NCBI RefSeq assembly: GCF_002803845.1
Contig: NZ_CP024985.1
Span: forward strand, 6,211,501 to 6,275,500
Reading direction: 5' to 3'
DNA length: 64,000 bases
From: Streptomyces lavendulae subsp. lavendulae
Lineage (GTDB): Bacteria; Actinomycetota; Actinomycetes; Streptomycetales; Streptomycetaceae
Position numbers and translations under genes: made by a program
Part shown: one piece after another, positions 8,164 through 18,551 of the stretch
Position numbering within the stretch: the stretch's first letter is position 1
Layout of the letters: each line of letters starts with the position of its first letter
Notes under the pieces: generated by a model
The model's database searches: none
What the model saw: only the letters and a program-made list of their open reading frames with translations
What the model was told of the DNA's origin: nothing

Positions 8164-8952
8164 ATGACCGTGCGCCCCGCCGCCGCGGCCGCCCTCGCGG
8201 CCGCCGCCACCGCCGCCCTCCTCGCCCTGGCCGGGCCGGCGGCGGCGGCCCCCGTACCGCAGCCGCAGACCGCCACCGCCGAGACCCTGGCGGCCGCCCA
8301 CGAGGCTGCCGTCGCCCCCGACACCCTGGCCACCCTCTCCCGGTTCTTCGCCCGCGAGGGCAGGGTGTCGGTGGCCGCCGCGAAGCCCCGCATCGAGGGC
8401 GGGGCGATCCCGGTCAGCTACCTCAACCCGGACTTCGTCGCGGGCCGGGCCGGTGCGCCGGTCGCCCGGCTGGAGTTCCTCGCCAGCCGGGCCGTCTCCT
8501 CCGACGGACAGCCGGCCGCCCTGTGGACGGCCAAGACCGGGACGGGCTGGCAGGTGGTGAACATCGCCACCGGCGACGACGAATTCCGCTACGCCCGGCT
8601 CGGCGCCGGGAAACTCCCCGGCGGCGCCGTGTTCCGCGAGCCGCAGACCGACGCCTGGTACGTGGCCGGGGGCGAGCGGGTGCTCCCGCTCGACGAGGAC
8701 GCCGTACGGGCCGTGGGCGAGCGGGGCACGACGCTCGCCGCCTACCGGGCCCGGGTGACGAAGGCGTACGGGGACAAGCTGCCCGGCTCCGCGTACGCGC
8801 GGCAGGGCATGGCGGGCGGCTTCGAGGAGGCCGCACCGGACACCGGCGCCACCCCGCCGGCGCTGCTGGCCGGGGCCGCCGGGGTGCTGGCGCCGGTCGC
8901 GGCCGCGACGGCCCTCCTGCTGCGCCGACGCCGCCGCACCGCCGGGGCCTGA
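8164..8952 (+). CDS. Secreted, C-terminally membrane-anchored protein, protease partner
   Basis: A 262-residue protein with an N-terminal Ala-rich signal peptide (residues 1-28), an extracellular domain and a C-terminal transmembrane helix (PALLAGAAGVLAPVAAATALLL) followed by RRRRR. That is the layout of a cell-surface protein anchored by its tail, but no LPxTG is seen. The domain family is not recognised. It lies directly downstream of the papain-like protease; an alternative GTG start at 8155 would give a 4-nt overlap, pointing to translational coupling. It could be substrate, inhibitor or presenter of the protease (inference). A strong terminator follows. Confidence 0.75.
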   Translation: MTVRPAAAAALAAAATAALLALAGPAAAAPVPQPQTATAETLAAAHEAAVAPDTLATLSRFFAREGRVSVAAAKPRIEGGAIPVSYLNPDFVAGRAGAPVARLEFLASRAVSSDGQPAALWTAKTGTGWQVVNIATGDDEFRYARLGAGKLPGGAVFREPQTDAWYVAGGERVLPLDEDAVRAVGERGTTLAAYRARVTKAYGDKLPGSAYARQGMAGGFEEAAPDTGATPPALLAGAAGVLAPVAAATALLLRRRRRTAGA

Positions 8953-8960
8953 CCCCGCCC

Positions 8961-9001
8961 CCCGCGGGGCCCGGCCACCGCCAGGGGCCGGGCCCCGCGG
9001 G
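8961..9001 (+). terminator. Terminator hairpin after the protease operon
   Basis: A 16-bp perfect GC stem (8961-8976 with 8986-9001) and 9-nt loop, 8 nt after the stop codon and ahead of uvrC. Confidence 0.7.
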
Positions 9002-9083
9002 CCCTCCCCGCCCCTCCCCGGGGCGGGGACGGGCAGGGGCGCCGTACGGTTCGTTGTCGGCCCGCGCCAGTAGGGTGGGCGGC

Positions 9084-11093
9084 ATGGCCGACCCTTCCAG
9101 CTACCGTCCCGAGCCCGGGCAGATCCCCGACTCCCCGGGGGTCTACAGATTCCGCGACGAGCACCGCCGGGTGATCTACGTCGGGAAGGCCAAGAGCCTG
9201 CGCCAGCGCCTGGCCAGCTACTTCCAGGACATCGCGAACCTGCACCCCCGTACCGCCACCATGGTCACCACGGCCGCCTCCGTCGAGTGGACGGTGGTCT
9301 CCACCGAGGTCGAGGCGCTCCAGCTCGAATACTCCTGGATCAAGGAGTTCGACCCGCGGTTCAACGTCAAGTACCGGGACGACAAGAGCTACCCCTCCCT
9401 CGCCGTCACCATGAACGAGCAGTACCCCCGCGTACAGGTCATGCGCGGCCCCAAGAAGAAGGGCGTGCGCTACTTCGGCCCGTACGGGCACGCCTGGGCG
9501 ATCCGCGAGACCGTCGACCTGATGCTCCGCGTCTTCCCGGTCCGCACCTGCTCCGCAGGCGTCTTCAAGCGCTCCGCCCAGATCGGCCGGCCCTGCCTGC
9601 TGGGCTACATCGGCAAGTGCTCCGCCCCCTGCGTCGGCCGGGTCACCCCCGAGGAACACCGGGAACTGGCCGAGGACTTCTGCGACTTCATGGCCGGCCG
9701 CACCGGCACCTACCTCACCCGCCTCGAACAGCAGATGCACGAGGCCGCCGAGGAGATGGAGTACGAGAAGGCCGCCCGGCTGCGCGACGACATCGGGGCC
9801 CTGCGCCGGGCCATGGAGAAGAACGCCGTCGTCCTCGCCGACGCCACCGACGCCGACCTGATCGCGGTCGCCGAGGACGAGCTCGAAGCCGCCGTGCAGA
9901 TCTTCCACGTCCGCGGCGGCCGGGTCCGCGGCCAGCGCGGCTGGGTCACCGACAAGGTCGAGGCCGTGGACACCGCGGGGCTCGTCGAGCACGCCCTGCA
10001 GCAGCTGTACGGGGAGGAGAAGGGCGAGGCCGTCCCCAAGGAGGTGCTGGTCCCGGTGCTCCCGGAGGACACCGGGGCCCTCGGCCAGTGGCTGGCCGGG
10101 CGGCGCGGCTCGAACGTCAGCCTGCGCGTCCCGCAGCGCGGGGACAAGAAGGCCCTCATGGAGACCGTCCACCGCAACGCGCAGCAGTCCCTCGCCCTGC
10201 ACAAGACCAAGCGCGCCAGCGACCTCACCACCCGCTCCCGCGCCCTGGAGGAGATCGCCGAGGCCCTGGAGCTGGACGGCGCCCCGCTGCGCATCGAGTG
10301 CTTCGACATCTCCCACCTCCAGGGCGACGACGTGGTGGCCTCGATGGTCGTGTTCGAGGACGGTCTCGCCCGCAAGAGCGAGTACCGGCGCTTCCAGATC
10401 AAGTCCTTCGAAGGACAGGACGACGTCCGCTCCATGCACGAGGTGGTCTCCCGGCGCTTCCGCCGCTACCTCCAGGAGAAGCTGAAGACGGGGGAGTGGT
10501 CCCCCGAGGACGGCGAGGACCCGGTCACCGAGGACGACGGGCGGCCCCGCCGCTTCGCGTACCCGCCCCAGCTGGTCGTCGTCGACGGCGGGCAGCCCCA
10601 GGTGGCGGCCGCCAAGCGGGCCCTGGAGGAGCTCGGCATCGACGACGTGGCGGTGTGCGGCCTGGCCAAGCGGCTGGAGGAGGTCTGGCTGCCCGGCGAG
10701 GACGACCCCGTCGTGCTGCCCCGCACCAGCGAGGGCCTCTACCTGCTCCAGCGGGTCCGTGACGAAGCCCACCGCTTCGCCATCCAGTACCAGCGCAACA
10801 AGCGCGGCAAGCGCCTGAAATCGGGCCCCCTGGACGAGGTGCCGGGCCTCGGCGAGAGCCGCAAGCAGGCCCTGGTCAAGCACTTCGGTTCGGTGAAGAA
10901 GCTGAGACAGGCGACAATCGACCAGATCTGCGAGGTCCCGGGCATAGGCCGCAAGACGGCCGAGACCGTGGCCGCGGCCCTCGCCCAGGCTCCCCCGGCC
11001 GGTCCTGCCGTCAACACGGCGACAGGAGAGATCATGGAGGACGAGACACCCGCACCCGCGGGAGCAGCGTCCGAACGGGGGACCGAGCTATGA
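9084..11093 (+). CDS. uvrC: UvrC, excinuclease ABC subunit C
   Basis: Dual-incision endonuclease of nucleotide excision repair, acting with UvrA and UvrB. The 669 residues show the N-terminal GIY-YIG nuclease domain (GVYRF and VIYVGKAKSLRQRL), a Cys cluster, the UVR helix-pair domain (EEMEYEKAARLRDDI, about residues 220-240), the RNase H-like C-terminal nuclease (FDISHLQG, VVVDGGQPQ) and a terminal helix-hairpin-helix (VPGIGRKTAETVA). ATG 9084 follows a weak AGGGTGGG site; the upstream open frame is unrelated. It overlaps rapZ by 4 nt (ATGA), so translation is probably coupled. Confidence 0.98.
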   Translation: MADPSSYRPEPGQIPDSPGVYRFRDEHRRVIYVGKAKSLRQRLASYFQDIANLHPRTATMVTTAASVEWTVVSTEVEALQLEYSWIKEFDPRFNVKYRDDKSYPSLAVTMNEQYPRVQVMRGPKKKGVRYFGPYGHAWAIRETVDLMLRVFPVRTCSAGVFKRSAQIGRPCLLGYIGKCSAPCVGRVTPEEHRELAEDFCDFMAGRTGTYLTRLEQQMHEAAEEMEYEKAARLRDDIGALRRAMEKNAVVLADATDADLIAVAEDELEAAVQIFHVRGGRVRGQRGWVTDKVEAVDTAGLVEHALQQLYGEEKGEAVPKEVLVPVLPEDTGALGQWLAGRRGSNVSLRVPQRGDKKALMETVHRNAQQSLALHKTKRASDLTTRSRALEEIAEALELDGAPLRIECFDISHLQGDDVVASMVVFEDGLARKSEYRRFQIKSFEGQDDVRSMHEVVSRRFRRYLQEKLKTGEWSPEDGEDPVTEDDGRPRRFAYPPQLVVVDGGQPQVAAAKRALEELGIDDVAVCGLAKRLEEVWLPGEDDPVVLPRTSEGLYLLQRVRDEAHRFAIQYQRNKRGKRLKSGPLDEVPGLGESRKQALVKHFGSVKKLRQATIDQICEVPGIGRKTAETVAAALAQAPPAGPAVNTATGEIMEDETPAPAGAASERGTEL

Positions 11094-12037
11094 CCGAGCA
11101 CGAGACCACGCACGACCGAGACGGAGCACAGGTGAGTACGGGCACGACAGTGGAGCCCGGCGACAACGCCGAGGCGGCCATCCCCGAACTGGTGATCATC
11201 TCCGGGATGTCCGGGGCCGGCCGCAGCACCGCGGCCAAGTGTCTGGAGGACCTCGGCTGGTTCGTCGTCGACAACCTTCCGCCCGCGCTGATCCCCACCA
11301 TGGTGGAGCTCGGCGCCCGCTCCCAGGGCAACGTGGCGCGGATCGCCGTCGTCGTCGACGTCCGCGGCCGCCAGTTCTTCGACGCCCTGCGCGAGTCCCT
11401 CTCCGACCTGGAGGCCCGCGGGGTCACCCGGCGCATCGTCTTCCTGGAGTCCTCCGACGACGCGCTGGTGCGCCGCTTCGAGTCGGTCCGCCGGCCGCAC
11501 CCCCTCCAGGGCGACGGCCGCATCGTCGACGGCATCGCCGCCGAGCGCGACCTGCTGCGCGAGCTGCGCGGGGACGCCGACCTGGTCATCGACACCTCCA
11601 GCCTGAACGTGCACGAGCTGCGCGCGAAGATGGACGCCCAGTTCGCGGGCGACGAGGAGCCCGAGCTGCGGGCCACCGTCATGTCCTTCGGCTACAAGTA
11701 CGGCCTCCCCGTCGACGCCGACCTCGTCGTCGACTGCCGCTTCATCCCCAACCCGCACTGGGTCCCGGAGCTGCGCCCCTTCACCGGGCTCAACGAGGAG
11801 GTCTCGGGCTACGTCTTCAGCCAGCCCGGGGCCAAGGAGTTCCTCGACCGCTACACCGAGCTGCTCCAGCTCATCGCCACCGGCTACCGCCGCGAGGGCA
11901 AGCGGTACGTGACCATCGCGGTCGGCTGCACCGGCGGCAAGCACCGCAGCGTGGCCATGTCCGAGAAGCTCGCCGCCCGCCTCGCCTCCGAGGGAGTCGA
12001 GACCGTCGTAGTCCACCGGGACATGGGGCGCGAGTGA
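11090..12037 (+). CDS. rapZ: RapZ/YvcJ nucleotide-binding adapter protein
   Basis: A 315-residue P-loop ATPase/GTPase family protein. In E. coli RapZ adapts RNase E for small-RNA decay; its actinobacterial role is less clear. The Walker A is GMSGAGRS (about residues 39-46). The conserved VVDNLPP, the FLE(A/S)SD region and the C-terminal AVGCTGGKHRSVA are visible. The first roughly 30 residues are variable, and a GTG at 11132 is an alternative start. The gene overlaps both neighbours by 4 nt within uvrC-rapZ-yvcK-whiA, a conserved Gram-positive order. Confidence 0.95.
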   Translation: MTEHETTHDRDGAQVSTGTTVEPGDNAEAAIPELVIISGMSGAGRSTAAKCLEDLGWFVVDNLPPALIPTMVELGARSQGNVARIAVVVDVRGRQFFDALRESLSDLEARGVTRRIVFLESSDDALVRRFESVRRPHPLQGDGRIVDGIAAERDLLRELRGDADLVIDTSSLNVHELRAKMDAQFAGDEEPELRATVMSFGYKYGLPVDADLVVDCRFIPNPHWVPELRPFTGLNEEVSGYVFSQPGAKEFLDRYTELLQLIATGYRREGKRYVTIAVGCTGGKHRSVAMSEKLAARLASEGVETVVVHRDMGRE

Positions 12038-13113
12038 CCGGACGGACCCTGCGCCTGCGCCGCCTGCGCCGCCTCGCCCCGGGACGGGGCGAGGACGGCG
12101 CGGCGGCGCGCCCCGGCCGCCGCGGCGCGGCCGCGGCCAAGGTCGCCGCGCCCAAGGTCGTCGCCCTCGGCGGCGGCATGGGCCTGTCGGCCTCCCTCGC
12201 GGCCCTGCGCCGGATCACCGGTGACGGCGAGCTCACGGCCGTGGTCACCGTCGCCGACGACGGCGGCTCCAGCGGCCGGCTCCGGGAGGAGCTGGGCGTG
12301 CTGCCCCCGGGCGACCTGCGCAAGGCGCTGGCCGCGCTGTGCGGGGACGACGACTGGGGCCAGACCTGGGCGCGCGTGATCCAGCACCGGTTCCAGTCGG
12401 CCGGCGACCTGCACGAGCACGCGGTCGGCAACCTGCTGATCGTCGCCCTGTGGGAGCAGCTCGGCGACCCGGTCCAGGCGCTCGACCTGGTCGGGAAGCT
12501 GCTGGGCGCGCAGGGCCGGGTGCTGCCGATGTCGGCGGTGCCGCTGGAACTCCAGGCGCTGGTCAAGGGTCACGACCCGGCCCGCCCGGACGACGTGGAC
12601 ACCGTACGGGGACAGGCCACCGTGGCCCTCACCCCCGGCGAGGTGCTGTCCGTCCAGGTGGTGCCCCGCGACCCGCCGGCCGTGCCGGAGGCCGTCGCCG
12701 CCGTGCTCGACGCCGACTGGGTGGTGCTCGGGCCGGGGTCCTGGTTCTCCTCGGTCATCCCGCACCTGCTGGTGCCGGAACTGCTCGACGCGCTGATGGC
12801 GACGAAGGCCCGGCGGGTCCTCTCGCTGAACCTCGCGCCGCAGCCCGGCGAAACAGAGGGCTTCTCTCCGCAGCGTCATTTGGAGGTTTTGGCCCGACAC
12901 GCCCCTAAACTCGCCCTGGACGTGGTGCTGGCCGACGAGGCCGCCGTGCCCGACCGCGAGTCCCTCGCCGATGCCGCGAAACGGTTCGGTGCCGCGGTCG
13001 AGCTGGCCCCCGTGGCCAGGCAGGACGGCTCTCCGAAGCACGATCCGGAGCTGCTGGCCGCCGCGTACGACCGTATTTTTCGGATGCATGGAAGGATCGG
13101 CCCATGGCGATGA
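12034..13113 (+). CDS. yvcK: YvcK/CofD-like gluconeogenesis factor family protein
   Basis: A 359-residue member of the YvcK/CofD family. In Bacillus and mycobacteria, YvcK/CuvA binds UDP-sugars and links carbon supply to cell-wall synthesis. Visible are the GGGMGLSASL nucleotide loop, VADDGGSSGRLREELG, the LPPGDLRKALAAL segment and VLGPGSWFSSV, all diagnostic. The GTG start overlaps the rapZ stop (GTGA). The first 40 residues are Arg/Ala-rich and atypical, so a later start is possible. Its end overlaps whiA by 10 nt. Confidence 0.95.
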   Translation: MTGRTLRLRRLRRLAPGRGEDGAAARPGRRGAAAAKVAAPKVVALGGGMGLSASLAALRRITGDGELTAVVTVADDGGSSGRLREELGVLPPGDLRKALAALCGDDDWGQTWARVIQHRFQSAGDLHEHAVGNLLIVALWEQLGDPVQALDLVGKLLGAQGRVLPMSAVPLELQALVKGHDPARPDDVDTVRGQATVALTPGEVLSVQVVPRDPPAVPEAVAAVLDADWVVLGPGSWFSSVIPHLLVPELLDALMATKARRVLSLNLAPQPGETEGFSPQRHLEVLARHAPKLALDVVLADEAAVPDRESLADAAKRFGAAVELAPVARQDGSPKHDPELLAAAYDRIFRMHGRIGPWR

Positions 13114-14099
13114 CGCCCGCGGTGAAGGATGAGATCTCCCGCCTCCCCGTCACCCGGACCTGCTGCAGGAAGGCGGAGGTCTCGGCGATCCTTCGGTTCG
13201 CCGGCGGGCTGCACCTGGTGAGCGGCCGCATCGTCATCGAGGCCGAGCTGGACACGGGCATCGCCGCCCGCAGGCTCCGCAAGGACATCCTGGAGATCTT
13301 CGGCCACTCCTCCGACCTGGTGGTGATGGCCCCGGGCGGACTGCGCCGGGGCAGCCGCTTCGTCGTCAGGGTCGTCGCGGGCGGGGACCAGCTGGCGCGC
13401 CAGACGGGCCTCGTGGACGGCCGCGGCCGCCCGATCCGGGGTCTTCCCCCGCAGGTGGTCTCCGGGGCCACCTGCGACGCGGAGGCGGCCTGGCGCGGTG
13501 CCTTCCTGGCCCACGGCTCCCTCACCGAGCCGGGCCGGTCCTCCTCCCTGGAGGTCACCTGCCCCGGCCCCGAGGCAGCCCTGGCCCTGGTGGGTGCCGC
13601 CCGCAGGCTCTCCATCGCCGCCAAGGCGCGCGAGGTGCGCGGGGTGGACCGGGTCGTCGTCCGCGACGGCGACGCGATCGGCGCCCTGCTGACCCGGCTC
13701 GGCGCCCACGAGTCGGTGCTCGCCTGGGAGGAGCGGCGGATGCGGCGCGAGGTGCGCGCCACCGCCAACCGCCTCGCCAACTTCGACGACGCCAACCTGC
13801 GCCGCTCGGCGCGGGCCGCGGTGGCCGCCGGAGCCCGGGTGCAGCGCGCGCTGGAGATCCTCGGCGAGGAGGTCCCCGAGCACCTCGCCGCGGCCGGCCG
13901 GCTGCGCATGGAGCACAAGCAGGCCTCCCTGGAGGAGCTGGGCGCGCTCGCCGACCCGCCGCTGACCAAGGACGCCGTCGCCGGCCGGATCCGCCGCCTG
14001 CTCGCCATGGCCGACAAGCGGGCGCAGGACCTGGGCATCCCGGGCACCGAGTCCAACCTGGACCTCAGCGAGGAGCTGGCCGACAACATGGCCGGCTGA
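13104..14099 (+). CDS. whiA: WhiA, sporulation transcription regulator
   Basis: A 331-residue regulator that acts with WhiB to switch Streptomyces aerial hyphae from growth to septation. The N-terminal half is the LAGLIDADG-like domain (CRKAEVSAILRF, FLAHGSLTEPG) without nuclease function; the C-terminal part is a helix-turn-helix (about residues 270-315, HKQASLEELGAL and DAVAGRIRRLL). Length and sequence fit the family. ATG 13104 has GGAAGGATC just upstream inside yvcK. It is the last gene of the uvrC-rapZ-yvcK-whiA run and is followed by a hairpin terminator. Confidence 0.98.
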   Translation: MAMTPAVKDEISRLPVTRTCCRKAEVSAILRFAGGLHLVSGRIVIEAELDTGIAARRLRKDILEIFGHSSDLVVMAPGGLRRGSRFVVRVVAGGDQLARQTGLVDGRGRPIRGLPPQVVSGATCDAEAAWRGAFLAHGSLTEPGRSSSLEVTCPGPEAALALVGAARRLSIAAKAREVRGVDRVVVRDGDAIGALLTRLGAHESVLAWEERRMRREVRATANRLANFDDANLRRSARAAVAAGARVQRALEILGEEVPEHLAAAGRLRMEHKQASLEELGALADPPLTKDAVAGRIRRLLAMADKRAQDLGIPGTESNLDLSEELADNMAG

Positions 14100-14125
14100 C
14101 CCGTACGTCCGCACGTGGTCCGCAG

Positions 14126-14153
14126 GGGTCCGCACGATCACTCGTGCGGGCCC
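14126..14153 (+). terminator. Terminator hairpin after whiA
   Basis: Stem CCGCACGA/TCGTGCGG (14130-14137, 14142-14149), extended by flanking pairs, with a 4-nt loop and then CCCCTTCT. It sits 26 nt past the whiA stop. Confidence 0.7.
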
Positions 14154-14243
14154 CTTCTCGGTACGCCCCATTGACATGAGCACGGGCCGGTCGTGAGCCT
14201 GGCGTCCGCACGCTTTCGTGGCAGACGACGCCCAGGGGGGCAC

Positions 14244-17204
14244 ATGAGGCAACGCGCGAGATCGATCCTCGCCGCAAGCGCACTCGTCTTCGGAACCACA
14301 CTCGCCGCGCTACCCGTGGCGGCCCAGGCCCAGCCCGCGTCCGCCGCCGCATCCGGCGCCGACGAGGTGCGGGTCTACGACGCCGACATCAGCAAGGAAC
14401 AGGTCCCGCTCGTCCTGGCCGCGGGCCAGGACGCCCACGAGCTCGCCGAACGCGCCCCGCAGACCGGGACCGCCAAGGTCGAGCTCTTCCTCACGGGGGA
14501 CCAGGCCAAGGGCCTCGCCGCCCAGGGCGTCAAGCTCGCCGAGCGCAAGGTCTCCGCCCAGGGGCTGGCCCGCACCAAGGCCGCCGGGGACGGCGTCTTC
14601 CGTCCGTACAGCGGCAAGGGCGGCCTCCAGGAGGAGATCCTGCGGACCGCGCAGCAGAACCCCGGGCTCACCAAGGTCGTCTCCATCGGCAAGACCGTCC
14701 AGGGCAAGGACATCCTCGCGCTCAAGGTCAGCAAGGACGCGAAGAAGGGCAAGGACGGGGACAAGCCGTCCGTGCTCTACATGTCCAACCAGCACGCCCG
14801 TGAGTGGATCACCCCCGAGATGACCCGGCGTCTGATGCACCACACCCTGGACAACTACGGCAAGGACCCGCGGATCACCAAGCTCGTGGACTCCACCGAG
14901 CTGTGGTTCCTGCTCTCCGCCAACCCCGACGGCTACGACTACACCTTCACCGCCGACAGCGCCCGGCTGTGGCGCAAGAACCTCCACGACAACAACGGCG
15001 ACGGCAAGATCACCGCCGTGGACGGCGTCGACCTCAACCGGAACTTCGCCTACAAGTGGGGCTACGACAACGAGGGTTCCTCCCCGAGCCTCTCCAGCGA
15101 GACCTACCGCGGCCCGAGCGCCTCCTCCGAGCCCGAGACCAGGGCCCTGGACGCCTTCGAGAAGCGCATCGGCTTCCGGTACGCGATCAACTACCACTCG
15201 GCCTCCGAGCTGCTGCTCTACGGAGTGGGCTGGCAGGTCGCCACCCCGACCCCCGACGACGTCGCCTACAAGGCGCTCGCCGGCACCCCCGAGAAGCCCG
15301 CCGTCCCCGGCTACTACCCGCAGCTCTCCTCCGAGCTGTACACGACCAACGGCGAGGCGGACGGCCACGCGGCCAACGCCAACGGCGTCATGATGTTCAC
15401 GCCGGAGATGACCACCTGCCAGACGGCCTCGGCGATCGACCCGAACGACCGGTGGAAGCCCGAGGACTGCGCCTCCGGCTTCAACTTCCCGGACGACGAG
15501 AAGCTCATCCAGCAGGAGTTCGCCAAGAACGTCCCCTTCGCGCTGTCCGTGGGCGAGAGCGCCGCGCACCCGGACCAGCCCTCCTCCTCCGTGGGCCTGA
15601 GCGCCGCCGACTTCACCCCGGACGCCTTCACCACCTCCTACGTGGCGCGCGGCGAGGACCAGACGGTCGCGGTCACCGCCCGCAAGGCACTGAAGGACAA
15701 GCAGCTCAAGTTCCGGATCAACGGCGGCCGCACGCACGACGACGGACTCAAGGCCTGGAAGGGCGGTGACGTCTACGGCGGCGAGGACAACAACTGGTTC
15801 GACGAGTACCGGGCCAAGGTGGACGGTGCCAAGCCCGGCGACAAGGTCGAGGTGTGGTTCACCGGCCGCGACCGCGCCGACAAGCAGGTCTCCAGCGAGC
15901 ACTTCACGTACACCGTGGCCGAGCGGCCCCGCGCGGACGTCCTGGTGATCGCGGAGGAGGGCGCCAAGGCCACGCAGGCCCAGACCTACGTGGACGCGCT
16001 GCGCGCCAACGGGAAGTCGGCCGCCGTCTGGGACGTGGCCACCCAGGGCGTCCCCCATCACCTCGGGGTGCTCTCGCACTTCTCCACCGCCGTCCACTAC
16101 ACCGGCGCCAAGGCGCCCGGCGGCGAGACGCAGCTGGCCGTGCGCGACTTCCTCAACGAGGGCGGCAAGCTGATCGAGGCCGGTGAACTGGCGGGCGGCC
16201 GCGCCCAGGTCGGCCGCGCCCTGACGGACGACTTCAGCCAGTACTACCTCGGCGCCTACGGGCGGGCGGGCGTCAGCGGCCCCACCGGCTTCACCGGCGC
16301 GGGCTCCCTCGCCGGAGCCAAGGGTTCCCTCGCCGGCGCGGCGGGCAACCCGCTCGACGCCCCCGGCGCCTACACCGTCACCTCCGACAGCCTCCCGGCG
16401 GCGCAGTTCCCGCAGTTCAAGAGCGCGCAGGCGGGCCAGTACGCCGGGGTCGTGAACCCGTACGCCCCCTACGCGGGCACCGGGATGGCCGCGGCCACCC
16501 ACGAGGACGACGACTGGAAGCGCCTCACGCGGACCGTCGACCTCACCAAGGTCACCGCCGCCGACCGGCCGCAGCTGAAGATGGCCCTCAACTGGAACAC
16601 CGAGGAGGGCTACGACCACGCCGTCCTGGAGGCCCGTACCGCCGGGGGCGAGGACTGGACCACACTCCCGGACTCGGGCGGGCTGAGCTCCACCACAGTC
16701 CCGGCGGAGTGCGAGGCCGGATTCTTCGTCAACGACCACCCCTTCCTGCGCCACTACCTCACGCTGGACGCCGGCGGTTGCTCACCGAGCGGCACCAGCG
16801 GGGCGTGGAACAGCTTCACCGGATCCTCGGGCGGCTGGAAGCAGGTCTCCTTCGACCTGAGCGCCTACGCGGGCAAGACCGTGGAGGTCTCGCTCTCCTA
16901 CGTCACCGACCCCGGTTCGGGCGGCCGCGGCGTCTTCGCGGACGAGGCCCGCGTCTCCGTGGGCGGGGCCGACCAGGCCGTCGAGGGCTTCGAGAGCTCG
17001 CTCGGCGCGTGGACCGCACAGGGCGCACCTGCCGGAAGTCCCGATGTTCCGGGCGATTGGTCCAGGTCGGGCGAACTGTTCAAGTCCTACGCAGCGGTCA
17101 CTACGCGTAACACGATGCTCCTCGGCTTCGGCCTGGAACACCTGCCGGCCGCGGCGGACCGTGCCGTACTCCTGGGCAAGGCACTTCGCTCGCTGAACCA
17201 CTGA
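14244..17204 (+). CDS. Secreted M14 zinc carboxypeptidase, large form
   Basis: A 986-residue exported metallopeptidase. A signal peptide of about 35 residues (ARSILAASALVFGTTLAALPVAAQAQA-like, cut in Ala-rich sequence) precedes a prodomain and the M14 catalytic domain: zinc ligands His184 and Glu187 in HAREW, NPDGYDYT, DLNRNF, His318 in NYHSASE, and catalytic Glu388 in TPEMT. After the catalytic domain come about 550 residues of beta-rich accessory sequence, including a jelly-roll/MAM-like region with immune-inhibitor-A character (WNSFTGSSGGW, SLSYVTDPG). ATG 14244 follows AGGGGGG. It probably feeds on extracellular peptides. It stands alone between terminators. Confidence 0.93.
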   Translation: MRQRARSILAASALVFGTTLAALPVAAQAQPASAAASGADEVRVYDADISKEQVPLVLAAGQDAHELAERAPQTGTAKVELFLTGDQAKGLAAQGVKLAERKVSAQGLARTKAAGDGVFRPYSGKGGLQEEILRTAQQNPGLTKVVSIGKTVQGKDILALKVSKDAKKGKDGDKPSVLYMSNQHAREWITPEMTRRLMHHTLDNYGKDPRITKLVDSTELWFLLSANPDGYDYTFTADSARLWRKNLHDNNGDGKITAVDGVDLNRNFAYKWGYDNEGSSPSLSSETYRGPSASSEPETRALDAFEKRIGFRYAINYHSASELLLYGVGWQVATPTPDDVAYKALAGTPEKPAVPGYYPQLSSELYTTNGEADGHAANANGVMMFTPEMTTCQTASAIDPNDRWKPEDCASGFNFPDDEKLIQQEFAKNVPFALSVGESAAHPDQPSSSVGLSAADFTPDAFTTSYVARGEDQTVAVTARKALKDKQLKFRINGGRTHDDGLKAWKGGDVYGGEDNNWFDEYRAKVDGAKPGDKVEVWFTGRDRADKQVSSEHFTYTVAERPRADVLVIAEEGAKATQAQTYVDALRANGKSAAVWDVATQGVPHHLGVLSHFSTAVHYTGAKAPGGETQLAVRDFLNEGGKLIEAGELAGGRAQVGRALTDDFSQYYLGAYGRAGVSGPTGFTGAGSLAGAKGSLAGAAGNPLDAPGAYTVTSDSLPAAQFPQFKSAQAGQYAGVVNPYAPYAGTGMAAATHEDDDWKRLTRTVDLTKVTAADRPQLKMALNWNTEEGYDHAVLEARTAGGEDWTTLPDSGGLSSTTVPAECEAGFFVNDHPFLRHYLTLDAGGCSPSGTSGAWNSFTGSSGGWKQVSFDLSAYAGKTVEVSLSYVTDPGSGGRGVFADEARVSVGGADQAVEGFESSLGAWTAQGAPAGSPDVPGDWSRSGELFKSYAAVTTRNTMLLGFGLEHLPAAADRAVLLGKALRSLNH

Positions 17205-17413
17205 CCTGCGGTCCCACCCCCGATCACCCTGCGTGACGGGGTCCGAGGTCCCCGAGGTCCCGTGCCAGGGCGTCTGGTACAGGGCCTCGGGGCGTGTCCG
17301 GCTCCCGTCGATGTCACTCCCAAGCTCACGGAGAGGTAGGGTCGTAAGCGGTCGGGGACATCCCATACAGCTCGCCGGCGGACAGGCCGGCGTACCAACG
17401 AGGAGATCGGTTC

Positions 17414-18418
<1,005 letters not shown>

Positions 18419-18551
18419 AACGTAGGGCAAGGCACCACCATGTCAGCACAGGGTCCGCTCGGCGCGATGAAGCGCCGTTCGGGCCCTGTGGCTTGCCTGG
18501 CCCTCCCGTCCTCGCCCTCCGGGTGAAGGTCTCCTAAGGAGTAGGAAACAC

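Noticed and set aside
13000..14250. Long minus-strand frames opposite whiA
   Set aside because: whiA in the + frame is unambiguous; the antisense frames have no domain and typical shadow composition.
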